The translations under genes and the position numbers were made by a program. This document shows positions 20,686 through 29,214 of a stretch of DNA of 34,800 nt, piece by piece. The stretch's first letter is position 1, and the number at the start of each line of letters is the position of its first letter. The DNA is from Bryobacterales bacterium (lineage in GTDB: Bacteria; Acidobacteriota; Terriglobia; Bryobacterales; Bryobacteraceae). The stretch covers positions 1 to 34,800 of the forward strand of contig JADLCF010000389.1 of NCBI GenBank assembly GCA_020847315.1, written 5' to 3'. Under the pieces are notes generated by a model. It searched no databases. It was not told the origin of the DNA and saw nothing but the letters and a program-made list of their open reading frames with translations.

Positions 20686-21990
20686 ATGCACCTTGTCGTG
20701 ATTGGCGGAGTGGCTGCGGGAATGAGCGCGGCTTCCAGGGCGAGGCGTCTCTCTCGCGACCTGAAGATCACGGTGCTCGAACGTTCTTCCGTTGTCTCCT
20801 ACGGAGCTTGCGGGCTGCCTTACTGGATCGGCGGCACGGTGAGGAACTCCGGCGCGCTGATCGCTCACCCCCCCGAGTTCTTTGAGCGCGAACGGGACAT
20901 CCGCGTGCGCACGAACACGGCCGCGCGCGAGATCGTTCCGGCGCGCCGCCGGGTGTTGCTTGAGAGCGGCGAGGAGTTGGCCTATGACCGGTTGGTGCTT
21001 GCCACCGGCGCCCGTGCCGCCACCCCGCCGATTTCCGGAGCGGATCTGCCGCATTGCTTCCGGTTCCGCACCTGGGAAGATGCGCATCTGTTGGAGGCAT
21101 TCCTTCGGGAGCGCCAACCGCGCCATGCCGCGATCGTCGGCGCGGGCTTCGTGGGCCTTGAGATGGTGGAAGCGTTCCTGGCGCGCGGCCTCCGGGTGAG
21201 CCTATTTGACCAATCCAACCACTTCCTGGGCTGGCGTGATGAGTGGCTTTCCGCCCAGATTCGAGACCAATTGCAACGGGCAGACGTTGCTCTCCATCTG
21301 GGGGAGCCTGTGCGCGAGATCCAGGACGGCGCTGTCGATGGGGTCCCGGCGGATGTCGTTGTGCTGTCCCCTGGGATTCGCCCCAATGTGGACCTTGCCG
21401 CCACGGCCGGGATCGCTCTTGGGCGCAGCGGCGCAATCGCGGTGAACGAGTTTCTGGAAACGAACGTCGCCGGTATCTATGCGGCCGGGGATTGCGCGGA
21501 GACGCACCACCTGTTGCTGGATGCGGCGGCATGGATCCCACTTGGCACGACGGCGAACAAGATGGGCCGTGTGGCGGGCGCGAACGCGGCGGGCCGGCGC
21601 GAGCGCTTCCCGGGGGTGCTCGGCACTTCGATTCTGCGCGTGTGCGGCGCCGCGGTGGCCGTGACAGGGCTCTCCGAGCCGGCGGCGCGAGAGGCGGGTT
21701 TTCGCCCCGTTTCCGCCGTGATCGAATCTCGCACCCGTGCTTCGTACTTCAGCGGCGAAGCGGTGAAGGTGAAGCTGATCGCGGACAGGGGCAGCGGTAA
21801 ACTCCTGGGTGGCGCTCTGATCGGCAAAGAAGGGGTGGAAGGCCGCATCAATGTTCTTGCGACCGCGCTCACCGCGGGCCTACGAGTCGAGGAGTTTCAA
21901 TTCGTGGACCTCTGCTACGCGCCGCCTTACGCCACGGTATGGGATCCATTGCTGATCGCCGCGCAGCAATTGCTCAAGGAGACCGGTTGA
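20686..21990 (+). CDS. FAD/NAD(P)-dependent oxidoreductase, CoA-disulfide reductase-like
   Basis: MHLVVIGGVAAGMSAASRARR...SYGACGLPYWIGG...LVLATGARA...IYAAGDCAE. Confidence 0.9.
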   Translation: MHLVVIGGVAAGMSAASRARRLSRDLKITVLERSSVVSYGACGLPYWIGGTVRNSGALIAHPPEFFERERDIRVRTNTAAREIVPARRRVLLESGEELAYDRLVLATGARAATPPISGADLPHCFRFRTWEDAHLLEAFLRERQPRHAAIVGAGFVGLEMVEAFLARGLRVSLFDQSNHFLGWRDEWLSAQIRDQLQRADVALHLGEPVREIQDGAVDGVPADVVVLSPGIRPNVDLAATAGIALGRSGAIAVNEFLETNVAGIYAAGDCAETHHLLLDAAAWIPLGTTANKMGRVAGANAAGRRERFPGVLGTSILRVCGAAVAVTGLSEPAAREAGFRPVSAVIESRTRASYFSGEAVKVKLIADRGSGKLLGGALIGKEGVEGRINVLATALTAGLRVEEFQFVDLCYAPPYATVWDPLLIAAQQLLKETG

Positions 21991-22041
21991 GGAGTCAATC
22001 TCTCCAATCGCCGCCGGGTTTCGCTAAGCTAGAGGGTAGCC

Positions 22042-22503
22042 ATGGGTAACAAGGTCACCGACATTCTGGGTAGTGCTTCCGCTATTGCCAAGGGCATGGG
22101 CGTCACATTCAAGGAAATGATGTCGCCCACCGTGACGGAGGATTATCCGGACGGTCCGGCAATGCTCCAGGAGCGCTACCGCGGCAAGCACGAATTGCAG
22201 CGCGATGCGAACGGCATGGAGAAGTGCGTCGCGTGTTTCCTTTGCGCCGCCGCGTGCCCGGTCAACTGCATTTACATCGAGGCGGAAGAGAATCAGGACC
22301 AGAAGCGGATCAGCGGCGGCGAACGCTACGCCAGCGTTTATAACATCGATTACAGCCGCTGCATCTTTTGCGGGTATTGCGTGGAGGCGTGCCCCACCGA
22401 TGCCATCACGCATGGGCACGATTTCGAACTCGCGAGCTACAACACAAGCACCCTCGTCATGCGGAAGGAAGACATGCTTGTGCCGTTCCCGCCCAAGAAG
22501 TAA
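22042..22503 (+). CDS. nuoI: NADH-quinone oxidoreductase subunit I-like 2x[4Fe-4S] ferredoxin
   Basis: CVACFLCAAACPVNCIYIEAEE...CIFCGYCVEACPTDAITHGHDFELASYN. Confidence 0.9.
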   Translation: MGNKVTDILGSASAIAKGMGVTFKEMMSPTVTEDYPDGPAMLQERYRGKHELQRDANGMEKCVACFLCAAACPVNCIYIEAEENQDQKRISGGERYASVYNIDYSRCIFCGYCVEACPTDAITHGHDFELASYNTSTLVMRKEDMLVPFPPKK

Positions 22504-22527
22504 GCGGCCACCCAACAAGATCGGCCG

Positions 22528-23655
22528 CTACGCCCTGATGGCAACGGGAGGTTTTTCCATCCGCCGGAGCACCCGGCAGGCCCGCCGGGCCACGATGCGT
22601 TCTTCGTTGGCTTCCACCACCAGCACCTTCGTCTTGCTGCCCTGCGTTGAGATGATACGATCTCCGGCCTGGGCAACGTTGATGGCTTCATCCACTTCCA
22701 CCCCCAGGAAGGCCAAGCCAAGGCAGACCATGGACCGTACCCGAAAACCGTTCTCTCCGATTCCGCCCGTAAAGGCAATGGCGTCCAGCCCTTCCAGCGC
22801 CGCGGCGTACGCGCCTACATATTTCTTCACCGAATAGCAGAACAGATCGAAGGTCTCGCTTGCCTTGGCGTCGCCACCCTCGGCGGCCTTCACGATGTCT
22901 CGGATATCCCCACCCTCAACGCCAGACAGCCCCGCCAACCCTCCGTCGTCAAGCAAACGGCGGAGAAGCTCGTCCATACTCAAATTCAGCTTCTTCTGGA
23001 GATAGAACACGGCAAAGGGATCGAGTTCCCCGTGGCGAGTGGCGTTCTCCAGGCCGGATTGAGGGGAGAATCCCATCGAACAATCAATGCTCACTCCGCC
23101 TTTGATGGCGCAAACCGAGGAACTCCCCCCGAGATGGCAGCTCACTACCCGGAGTTCGGCCTTCGGACGGTCAAGCATTTCCGCGCTGCGCTCGCTCACC
23201 CACTCGTGCGATGCGCCGTGAAAACCGTAGCGTAAAATGCCGTACTTCTCGCCCCATTCCTGGGGGATGCCGTAGCGCTTGGCCCATGCGGGGCGGTGAG
23301 AGTGAAACTCCGTTTCAAACGCGGCCACGAGCGGCGTATCCGGCATCGCTTCCTGAAAGGCGCGGATCCCATCAAGGTAGATGCGGTTGTGCAGCGGCGC
23401 CACCGGGTAGAACTCTTCCATCGCCTGAAGCACGCCGTCGTCCACCACGTACGTTCCACAATAGTCCGGCCCGGCATGCACGGCCTTGAACGCGACAGCG
23501 TCCACCGGCGCATCCAGTTTGCGCACTTCCTCCACGGCCGCGCGGTAATCCGTTACGCGCTCGATCTTGCCCTTGGCGATCACCGCCTCGGATGGCATCT
23601 CGAGAAGCTGATACTTCACAGACGTGGAGCCCAGATTGGCGATCAAAATGTTCAT
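22528..23655 (-). CDS. ackA: Acetate kinase
   Basis: MNILIANLGSTSVKYQLLEM...FETEFHSHRPAWAKRYGIP...RYGFHGASHEWVSERSAEML...VVSCHLGGSSSVCAI...AFTGGIGENG; start ATG at 23655. Confidence 0.9.
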   Translation of the reverse strand: MNILIANLGSTSVKYQLLEMPSEAVIAKGKIERVTDYRAAVEEVRKLDAPVDAVAFKAVHAGPDYCGTYVVDDGVLQAMEEFYPVAPLHNRIYLDGIRAFQEAMPDTPLVAAFETEFHSHRPAWAKRYGIPQEWGEKYGILRYGFHGASHEWVSERSAEMLDRPKAELRVVSCHLGGSSSVCAIKGGVSIDCSMGFSPQSGLENATRHGELDPFAVFYLQKKLNLSMDELLRRLLDDGGLAGLSGVEGGDIRDIVKAAEGGDAKASETFDLFCYSVKKYVGAYAAALEGLDAIAFTGGIGENGFRVRSMVCLGLAFLGVEVDEAINVAQAGDRIISTQGSKTKVLVVEANEERIVARRACRVLRRMEKPPVAIRA

Positions 23656-23708
23656 GCAGTCCTTCCCCGGCATCTTGCGTCTACCCGGCATCCCACAGGA
23701 TAAGACTC

Positions 23709-24557
23709 ATGAGTATCGCAATTTTGAAAGCCCCGCAAGTGAAATTCCAGCGTGATAATGGAGAAATAGCAATGCCTCGACCCGATTGCCCGCGATGCGG
23801 TGGAACTGGATGGATCGTCGAAGAACGCCACGGCCTGGAAGGCGCGAGCCCGTGCGATTGCGCGGAAGCCGTTTCACCGGAAACGCTCTACCAGCGCGCC
23901 GGGATACCCCCGCTGTATCGCGAGGCGTCGTTCGATAACTTCGCGACGGTGAGAGGCAACCCTGCATGGGAGCGCGAATTGAGGGATACCCTGTTTCAGG
24001 TGAGCCGATTCGCCAAGGATTTGGCCCGCCGACCACGGAACGTTCCCTCGAAGAACCCGCGTGGATTGTTGCTGGTGGGGCCGCCGGGAACGGGCAAGAC
24101 TCACCTTGCGGTGGCCGTGCTCCGGGATCTCATTGCCGCCGGGTATCAATGCCGCTTTTTTGATTATCAACAGCTTCTCGAGATGATCCGCTCGAGCTTC
24201 GATCCACTTTCCGGGGCGTCTTCCAGGGACACGTACGGAACCGCGCTCGAAGTGGAAGTCCTCCTGCTTGACGATCTTGGCAGCCACCGCGTCTCGGATT
24301 GGATCGAGGATACGATTACGGGAATCGTCACCTACCGCTGCAATCACCAGAAGCCCACGATTCTGACGACAAATCTGCCGGACCCGGATGCCGGCGATCC
24401 GCTTCGTGAGCGCAACCCGCACCTGCCGGGGCAAGCGATGATCCGGACCTCCCTCGCGGACCGGATCGGCTCCCGGGCCCGTTCGCGCCTGTTCGAAATG
24501 TGTACCGTGCTGCGCATGCCGGCCGTGCCGGACTTCCGGATTAGCGCCACCCGATGA
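23709..24557 (+). CDS. DnaC/IstB-like ATP-binding protein with N-terminal Cys cluster
   Basis: CPRCGGTGWIVEE...CDC; Walker A LLVGPPGTGKTHLAVAVLRDL; Walker B VLLLDDLG; ILTTNLP. Confidence 0.88.
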   Translation: MSIAILKAPQVKFQRDNGEIAMPRPDCPRCGGTGWIVEERHGLEGASPCDCAEAVSPETLYQRAGIPPLYREASFDNFATVRGNPAWERELRDTLFQVSRFAKDLARRPRNVPSKNPRGLLLVGPPGTGKTHLAVAVLRDLIAAGYQCRFFDYQQLLEMIRSSFDPLSGASSRDTYGTALEVEVLLLDDLGSHRVSDWIEDTITGIVTYRCNHQKPTILTTNLPDPDAGDPLRERNPHLPGQAMIRTSLADRIGSRARSRLFEMCTVLRMPAVPDFRISATR

Positions 24558-24671
24558 CGTTGTGCTACCAAGCGGCCGCCACGAGCCCGCGACGGAGCGT
24601 CGTGAGATGGAGAGACGCCGGGTTCCACTCCCGAGGGGCGTGAATCTTACAGATCTTACAGTTTTGCCGGA

Positions 24672-24689
24672 TTCTTGCATGTGCAAGAA
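24672..24689. repeat. Perfect inverted repeat TTCTTGCA-TG-TGCAAGAA in intergenic DNA
   Basis: Read directly: 8-bp arms, 2-nt centre. Confidence 0.7.
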
Positions 24690-25059
24690 GCCGCGACTGA
24701 CATATTCGGCGAAGGAACAATACGATTTTCAAAGAACGAAGCGATGCGCTGGGCAGCTTTGAGCGGGGAAGACGGAGATCTCTCACGCAGAACGATTACG
24801 CCGATCGCGTGTGGGAAATCGAACCATGGCGGGAGTTGCGCCGGGTTGGAGGCCGCGCAACCCACGGAATCCAGGGAGGTTGTGGGAAGGGAGGAAAAGT
24901 AGCAAGATCGGTGATCGCGCGGCGGGGCGAGCGCTTTTGTTCGCGAGATCGTGGGGACGGGTTCGGCCGGATGGAGGAAGGGAAGAGCGGAGAGTCCGCA
25001 GTGCGGGATTCGAGCGGGAAGGCCTTGGTCCGAGGTTCTGTGGATTACCGGAATGTGCC

Positions 25060-25592
25060 ATTTTGCGGAACGAAGCCAAAGGGGTTTGCGGGCACTGGGC
25101 GGAGGATGGAGATGTGGCGGGCGTGGCCGCGGGGGAGTCGCGCCCGCAAATAGGCGGTCGCTTCGTGGACTCGCTGGCGCGAGGCGGTTTCTTTCTTGCC
25201 GTAAGGCCTATTTGTGCGTCCGGTTGATTGTAGCGGCGGCGGGGGCGGATTTGACCTTTGTGGAGGCAGTGCGTCAATGCGGGTGGGCCTCCCCGATGGT
25301 GGAAGTGATGGCCTGCGTTGCCGTTCCGTGATTCCGGGGTGGAAGCGAATTTCTCTTCGCTGGCTGTGACTGCGATTCAGACGGCTGCGCGATGTAGGGT
25401 AGATCGGAGTGGTCTGGCTCGCATTGGAGGTTAGGGAATCCACTTCGGTGGGCAAGGCATCGGCGGCTTCTGGACCCCCCAGGCGCTGCTCGGAAAGAGG
25501 CCTAACGCGGCTGGAATTCCTGCTTGAAGTTGCATAACAATCGTGGAATCAGCGTGTTAGCGTAAAGCCAAAGCGTAGCCTGTCCCTCTTTT
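25060..25592. repeat. Dispersed direct repeat, copy 1 (left boundary approximate)
   Basis: High identity to 28262..28904 at a ~3200 bp offset; e.g. identical run gattcagacggctgcgcgatgtagggtagatcggagtggtctggctcgcattggaggttagggaatccac. Confidence 0.9.
25500..25562 (+). other. Imperfect bulged hairpin (attC-like), copy 1
   Basis: GCCTAACGCGGCTGGAATTCC ... GGAATCAGCGTGTTAGC; stem retained with one G.T wobble relative to copy 2. Confidence 0.5.
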
Positions 25593-25608
25593 TCCTTTTC
25601 CTTTCCGA

Positions 25609-25704
25609 GCGATCGTCTACGACGCAAAGCGCGACCTGGTGCTCATGGTCGCCGGGGAAACAACCGGCCCCGCGCTCGTCTATGCAATGCGATACGCGCC
25701 GTAA
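25609..25704 (+). pseudogene. C-terminal fragment of a truncated gene
   Basis: In-frame AIVYDAKRDLVLMVAGETTGPALVYAMRYAP* with no upstream start; begins just after the end of repeat copy 1. Confidence 0.45.
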
Positions 25705-25779
25705 CCCGCGTGGCCGATGCGTTGCCTGGAGACGCCGCTTTCAACGGCGTTCCGGGTAACCTCTCCACGCGGGAACCGC

Positions 25780-26742
25780 CTATGCGAGAGCCGCGCGGCA
25801 AAACTCCACGCACTTCTTCACCTCGGCGACAACGGTAGAACCCGCCGGCGTCTGGTATTCGTACTCGATGCTGCCCGGGAACTTGTAGCCGTGCTTTTTC
25901 ATGGATTGCAGTATGGCTTTGAGCGGCGTGCCGCCCTCGCCCCACGGCATGTTGGGGCCGCCGCGTGTCCCCGCCGCTGCATCCCCCGTCTTCTCGGGCC
26001 CTTTGCGATCCTTGAGATGGAGGCTCGCGATCCGGCTGGCGTACTTCTCCATCACGGGCACGGGCGATTCGCCGGTGAGCGCGTAGTAGTGCCCGACATC
26101 GAAATTCAACGCCGTATAGGGAGAAGCCGCAAGCACCTCGTCGAAGTGGGAACTGCCCCCCTGTCCATGCGTGTGGAAGGCGATCCGTAGCTTCCGCTTG
26201 GCGGCGTATTCCGCCACGCGATGCAGCAACTCGCCCTTCTCGGGAAGCTCCATCGTGATGTGGTTCGCCCCCAGGGTTTCGGCCACGTTCCAGATGTATT
26301 CGTATTCGGCGCCGGACATCGCGAGCGTCGGGGGCAGCTTGAACGCATAAATGGATACGCCCGCATCGTTGTACATCTTGCGGAACGCCTTGTACTTGGA
26401 CATGGGGACGGAAAGCCGGAACTTCTTGATCTCGGCGGCGGCATTCGCCATCGCGGCCTTCTCGGCATCGGTGGGAGGGCGGCGCGGTCCGCCACGCCTC
26501 GGCGTCTCCGGCACCCCCGCGAAACCCTCCGCCACGTTCGACATCAGTTCGATGGCGCTAATCCCGCATCCGGTAATGTAGCCGAGGACGTCTTCCGCCT
26601 TCTGCGGCAGTTCGCGGAAACTATAGGTGATCACGCCGACTTGAACGCCGCCGAAGTTGGAATTCGGCTTGGCGGCCAGTAATGACGGCAATGCCGCGGA
26701 CGCGGCTGCAGCTTTGGCAAAATCCCGGCGTGAATAACGCAT
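25780..26742 (-). CDS. Sugar phosphate isomerase/epimerase (xylose isomerase-like TIM barrel) with Tat signal
   Basis: MRYSRRDFAKAAAASAALPSLLAAKP Tat-like leader; ISAIELMSNVAEGFAG...RIAFHTHGQGG...ALNFDVGHYYALTGESPVPVMEKYASRIASLHLKD. Confidence 0.88.
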   Translation of the reverse strand: MRYSRRDFAKAAAASAALPSLLAAKPNSNFGGVQVGVITYSFRELPQKAEDVLGYITGCGISAIELMSNVAEGFAGVPETPRRGGPRRPPTDAEKAAMANAAAEIKKFRLSVPMSKYKAFRKMYNDAGVSIYAFKLPPTLAMSGAEYEYIWNVAETLGANHITMELPEKGELLHRVAEYAAKRKLRIAFHTHGQGGSSHFDEVLAASPYTALNFDVGHYYALTGESPVPVMEKYASRIASLHLKDRKGPEKTGDAAAGTRGGPNMPWGEGGTPLKAILQSMKKHGYKFPGSIEYEYQTPAGSTVVAEVKKCVEFCRAALA

Positions 26743-26820
26743 CGCATTCCTCCCAAGAGAGCCGTTCGGCCCGCCATCCAGTCTATCGCTTTAGAGGGAA
26801 CGAACGCGTCAACGCGGGCT

Positions 26821-27408
26821 TCAATCCCAACCTGCTTCCTCGCGTCCTGTGTTTGCGCCGTTCGCCAGATACGGCGGCAAGAGCGCAGCCCGCGGTTTGG
26901 CCGCGCCACGCGCCGGAGCGGTCTCAAGGAACCGAATCTCCGTCGTCTGCTTGTCAAGGGCCTTGCCCCAGTGGTAGCCCAGGATGGCGCCGCCAAGCAT
27001 GCCGATAAAGAGCCGTGGGTCCTGTTCACCGCCCCCCGCCAAGACACCCAATCCAGCCCCGGCAACATATCCTCCCGCGACGCCAGCCCAGCGCCAGCGC
27101 GTCCGCAGCGGGTCCGTGACTACCGCCATTCTCGTGATAGCCGACCGATCCAACCGGCTCTCCCGGCCATGAGGGTACACATCGCCCGGCTTACTCTTCG
27201 TTACCGCAATCACGATGCCGGAATCGTCCTGCCCGACGACCGTTCCGTATACTTCCGTGGATCTATCCACCACAATCACGACCGGGCGCGCGCCTACGGT
27301 GCTTTTCAGATCGTCCCAGGAGATCGTCAGCGCGTCCGCACCCGCGCAAAGCACCATCGGGCCGATCAGCCGGATGGCCAGAACGAGAAGTACCGAAAGC
27401 CGTATCAT
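26821..27408 (-). CDS. Hypothetical secreted/membrane protein with Gly-rich segment
   Basis: Start MIRLSVLLVLAIRLIGPMVLC; WAGVAGGYVAGAGLGVLAGGGEQDPRLFIGMLGGAILGYHWGKALDKQ. Confidence 0.65.
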   Translation of the reverse strand: MIRLSVLLVLAIRLIGPMVLCAGADALTISWDDLKSTVGARPVVIVVDRSTEVYGTVVGQDDSGIVIAVTKSKPGDVYPHGRESRLDRSAITRMAVVTDPLRTRWRWAGVAGGYVAGAGLGVLAGGGEQDPRLFIGMLGGAILGYHWGKALDKQTTEIRFLETAPARGAAKPRAALLPPYLANGANTGREEAGWD

Positions 27409-27594
27409 GGTTTCCTCCTGCGTTCGAGAGTACGCGGGATTCTGGAGCATGGCAACGATTTTTTAGCGATGATTTCGGTGAGAGTGCAGTCTCATGAAGC
27501 GTAGCTGGACCGCGCCCAATTCGTGTGACGCCAGATCTGAGGGGGCGCCGCCGGGCCGGCCTCGGTTGCGTGGCTTGGGCTGGCTGGCGCTGGT

Positions 27595-28014
27595 TTAGCC
27601 GGGATGGGTTTTGTCTGGGTTTTTGAAAAATTTCGCGGCGCTTCCGGGACGGTTTGGATGGACGTATCCCGCTGATTCTGTAGGGGGTAGCGGTGGGATT
27701 CGGTTGTAAGGGTTTGTAAGGTTTGTCAGGGTTGCCGGATTGCGGTTGTGGGCGGCTTCGACGGCGTCGTGGAACTCCGTTTCGCGATAGCGCCATTGCT
27801 CATAGGCGGAGCGGGTGACGCCCACAAGGGCGCAGGCATCGTGGATCGATTCGCCTTGGGCGAGGAAGTGGAGAGAATCCGCTTGGTGGTGTTCGCGGGG
27901 TTGCCGCTCGGGATTCCGGGCGAATTCAAGCGGCTTTCGCTTTGTGGTCTTCAAGGGATCTACTTCCTTTCGAGCGGCGGGGCGGTTGATCTGGTTGCCC
28001 GGCTTCGCACTCAA
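27595..28014 (-). CDS. Small HTH protein (terminase small-subunit/homeodomain-like), possibly degenerate C-terminus
   Basis: FLAQGESIHDACALVGVTRSAYEQWRYRETEFHDAVEAAHNRN resembles a helix-turn-helix; Pro-rich low-complexity tail. Confidence 0.45.
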   Translation of the reverse strand: MSAKPGNQINRPAARKEVDPLKTTKRKPLEFARNPERQPREHHQADSLHFLAQGESIHDACALVGVTRSAYEQWRYRETEFHDAVEAAHNRNPATLTNLTNPYNRIPPLPPTESAGYVHPNRPGSAAKFFKNPDKTHPG

Positions 28015-28699
28015 TGGGATTGTAGGGATGGGAAGTGCGGAAATCGGGGCGGTGACTCGCTAAGCCATTGAGGGCAAGGGAGATGTGGTTTCGCAAGATG
28101 CGTGATCGCCTTGGGCGAGAGCGCTGTTTTTGGGTGGTTTTGCGTGGATGAGGGCGTTACGGAGCGTCGCGCCGACAAACGGTCCGACGCGACATGGTCT
28201 CGCTCGCGCTCGGCGAGAGTGTTTCAGAGCCTTGGGTTGGCCCTCGGTCAAAAAAGGGACCGTATTACGGAACGAAGCCAATCGCGCAACGGGCAATCGG
28301 CGTAAGCCGAGGATGCAGCGGGCGTGGCCGCGCCGGAGTCGAACCCGCAAACGGGCGGGTGCTCCATGGACTCGCTGGCGCAAGGCGGTTTCTTTTTGCC
28401 GCAAGGCCTATTTGTGCATCCGTTTGATTGTAGCGGCGGTGGGGGCGGATTTGACCTTTGTGGGGGCAGTGGATCGGTGCGGGTGGGCTTTCCCGATGGT
28501 GGAAGTGATGGCCTGCGTTGTAGTTCCGTGATTCCGGGGTGGAAGCGAATTTTTCTTCGCTGGCTGTGATCGCGATTCAGACGGCTGCGCGATGTAGGGT
28601 AGATCGGAGTGGTCTGGCTCGCATTGGAGGTTAGGGAATCCACTTTGGCGGGCAAGGGATCGGCGGCTTCTGGACCCCCCAGGCGCTTCTCGGAAAGAG

Positions 28700-28762
28700 G
28701 CCTAACGCGGCTGGAATTCCTGCTTGAAGTTGCGTAACCTACGTGGAATCAGCGCGTTAGCA
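28700..28762 (+). other. Imperfect bulged hairpin (attC-like), copy 2
   Basis: CTAACGCG-(G)-CTG-(GA)-ATTCC pairs with GGAAT-CAG-CGCGTTAG: 16 bp, bulges all on one arm, 24-nt loop. Confidence 0.55.
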
Positions 28763-28778
28763 TAAAGTGAAAATGGTG

Positions 28779-28889
28779 GAGCCTGTCGGAATAAAGAATT
28801 CTCGAACCTAGAATCAATAACTTACGGACGATCAGCTCCTCGTAAGTTATTGATTCTTCGTTGCTCCGCGTGTTCATTCCGACAGGCTC
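28779..28889. mobile_element. 111-bp MITE-like palindromic element with 14-bp TIRs and GGTG target duplication
   Basis: TIR GAGCCTGTCGGAAT (28779-28792) / ATTCCGACAGGCTC (28876-28889); inner 16-bp arms GAATCAATAACTTACG (28811-28826) / CGTAAGTTATTGATTC (28841-28856); GGTG at 28775-28778 and 28890-28893. Confidence 0.85.
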
Positions 28890-28904
28890 GGTGGCTGTCC
28901 CTCT

Positions 28905-29033
28905 TTTTCGGAGATTCAACTCAGAGACCACCTCGGCAATGAAGCGGGCCAAGTGCGATTCCGGCAACCAATCATGGAGGGAAGGAGCCACGAGAAGCGG
29001 CTGATCGAGAGTACAGGGCCGAAATCTCCTCAT
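28905..29033 (-). pseudogene. N-terminal remnant of an IS1182-family-like transposase
   Basis: MRRFRPCTLDQPLLVAPSLHDWLPESHLARFIAEVVSELNL matches the typical N-terminus of this family; truncated at the repeat junction. Confidence 0.75.
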
Positions 29034-29214
29034 ATGTCCATTGGATGCGATCGGCCAGAACAAGGCTGCACGGAAATGTTTGCGCATCAAGAAAGTTGAC
29101 GTGTTAATCTCCGACAGGCTCACTTCCTGTCCCCGAATTTGTCCCCGAATTCGTGTCGGCTCCCGTAAGCCTATGATGTGGCAGAATATACCTTACAGGT
29201 CGAAGTGGAGGAGC

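Larger units (their letters stand above)
28262..28904. repeat. Dispersed direct repeat, copy 2, interrupted by a 111-bp palindromic element (left boundary approximate)
   Basis: Aligns with 25060..25592; right end ggctgtccctctttttcg matches gcctgtccctctttttcc. Confidence 0.9.

Noticed and set aside
25045-25455. Paired minus-strand ORFs 25045-25455 and 28248-28655 with similar proteins
   Set aside because: Similarity reflects the DNA repeat; frames break by single-base indels and changes are largely non-synonymous.
28331-28352. T-loop-like ggagtcgaacccgc (minus strand gcgggttcgactcc) suggesting a tRNA 3' end
   Set aside because: T-stem does not pair properly, no cloverleaf or anticodon arm, and copy 1 reads ggagtcgcgcccgc.
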